DNA of 12,281 bases from Selenomonadaceae bacterium UBA2897 (GTDB lineage: Bacteria; Bacillota; Negativicutes; Selenomonadales; Selenomonadaceae): positions 1-12,281 of the forward strand of contig DEDT01000007.1 in assembly GCA_002350105.1 (NCBI GenBank), written 5' to 3'. The position numbers and the translations under genes are program-made. A model generated the notes under the pieces. The model made no database searches and was not told the origin of the DNA. It saw only the letters and a list, made by a program, of their open reading frames with translations. Below, piece after piece: positions 11,640 through 12,281 of this stretch (the stretch's first letter is position 1; each line of letters begins with the position of its first letter).

Positions 11640-12281
11640 ATGCTAGATGATAGAACAAGAGCTGGTGCGCAGGGGGAGCCAATGCAGCAGCAACCGGGGG
11701 AACAGTCAACGCAGGTTCCGCCACCGCCCAAGCCAGCGGATTTTTGGGATTGCATTTGTGGGCAGCATGGCAATACAGGAAATTTCTGCGTGAACTGCGG
11801 CCAGCCAAAGAGCGCGAGTGACGTCAGGCTGCAGCAGATGAGGGCGGTATCGCCGATGCAGCAGGCGGTGCCACAGCGCCCCCAGCCCGCGCCCCGCATG
11901 CAGGCGCCCCGCCAGATGGCGTATCAGCAGGCCTCTATGCCAGGTCAGATGCCGCCGGCAAATTCTGGCAATAATGGGCTGAAAGCCGTCATCGCCGTGG
12001 CTATTTTCGCCGTGGCCTGCTTCCTGGGATATGGTGTCTACAAGGAATTTATCGCGGTACCAGCGAAGCCGACGCAATACAGCTCACTGGCTAAGAATAA
12101 CGATGCCGCTAAGCAGCCGGCCCAACAGGATAAGAAGGATAAGCAGCAGGCGACGCCGGATAAACCGGCTGCTGGCAATATGCAGACGGATCTGTCTCTG
12201 GGCGGTCTCGACCTTGGCAACAGCATGCTTCAGATGCATCAGGTGCTCGGTCAGGAGAATACGACCAAAAACTCGACGGAT
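11640..12281 (+). CDS. Membrane protein with N-terminal C-x-C/C-x2-C zinc ribbon (3' end outside window)
   Basis: Starts at ATG 11640 with a perfect AGGAGG (11627-11632) seven bases before, and runs open to the window end: 214 codons so far. Residues 36-53 form one zinc ribbon (Trp36, Cys38, Cys40, Cys50, Cys53) nearly identical to the second ribbon of the upstream protein. A Gln/Met/Pro-rich linker (about 62-112) leads to one membrane helix at about 114-136, then a Lys/Gln/Ala-rich, probably extracytoplasmic linker (about 140-180). The last residues seen (LGGLDLGNSMLQMHQVLGQE) resemble the start of small exported domains built on an LG-x-S-x3-hhx-hLG pattern (SmpA/OmlA-like), but too little is visible to name it. 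Topology is inferred: ribbon inside, C-terminal domain outside. It probably belongs to the operon starting at 9844, 36 bases after the previous stop. Confidence 0.85.
   Translation, partial: MLDDRTRAGAQGEPMQQQPGEQSTQVPPPPKPADFWDCICGQHGNTGNFCVNCGQPKSASDVRLQQMRAVSPMQQAVPQRPQPAPRMQAPRQMAYQQASMPGQMPPANSGNNGLKAVIAVAIFAVACFLGYGVYKEFIAVPAKPTQYSSLAKNNDAAKQPAQQDKKDKQQATPDKPAAGNMQTDLSLGGLDLGNSMLQMHQVLGQENTTKNSTD

Overview
The window has two halves of different origin. Positions 1 to about 4,764 look like the right-hand end of an integrated mobile element: visibly lower in G+C, rich in short repeats, with decayed reading frames, a primase-like zinc-finger protein and a LAGLIDADG homing-endonuclease protein. 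Positions 4,810 to 12,281 look like ordinary, higher-G+C, densely coded chromosome. The genes there (methyl-accepting chemotaxis protein, rubrerythrin, Crp/Fnr regulator, strong Shine-Dalgarno sites) fit a motile anaerobe. A Negativicutes/Selenomonas-like Firmicute is my guess from overall character, not from a marker gene.

The boundary is the 3' half of a tRNA at 4,724-4,767, from the anticodon loop through CCA, with no matching 5' half in the window. By tRNA numbering the anticodon reads CAC (Val). Directly after it is a strong terminator (4,783-4,809), probably the original tRNA terminator. This is the expected scar of an element integrated by site-specific recombination into a tRNA gene. 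The intact tRNA and probably the integrase should lie to the left of the window.

Element side: a minus-strand CHC2-like zinc-finger (primase-like) protein (463-1,581) ends at a long hairpin. Upstream of it, about 450 bases of gene-free DNA carry three 8-bp repeats at 11-bp spacing and two long inverted repeats, a plausible origin or operator. Next come a 55-codon ORF, a small gene broken by one stop codon, and a P-loop ATPase gene broken by frameshifts. Two minus-strand genes follow: a small cysteine-pair protein and the LAGLIDADG protein. A near-consensus promoter (4,619-4,647) points out of the element across the tRNA scar.

Chromosome side: after an intergenic region holding a 13-bp inverted repeat and a cluster of DnaA-box sequences come a chemotaxis receptor, a Crp/Fnr-family regulator and an exported SGNH/GDSL hydrolase (the last two probably one operon). 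A bidirectional terminator separates these from convergent rubrerythrin. From 9,844 a plus-strand cluster of four closely spaced genes runs off the window. Three of the four encode zinc-ribbon proteins, two of which use an unusual W-x-C-x-C ... C-x2-C module. Two of the four are predicted membrane proteins. This zinc-ribbon cluster is the part of the core-like region I could not assign to a known pathway.
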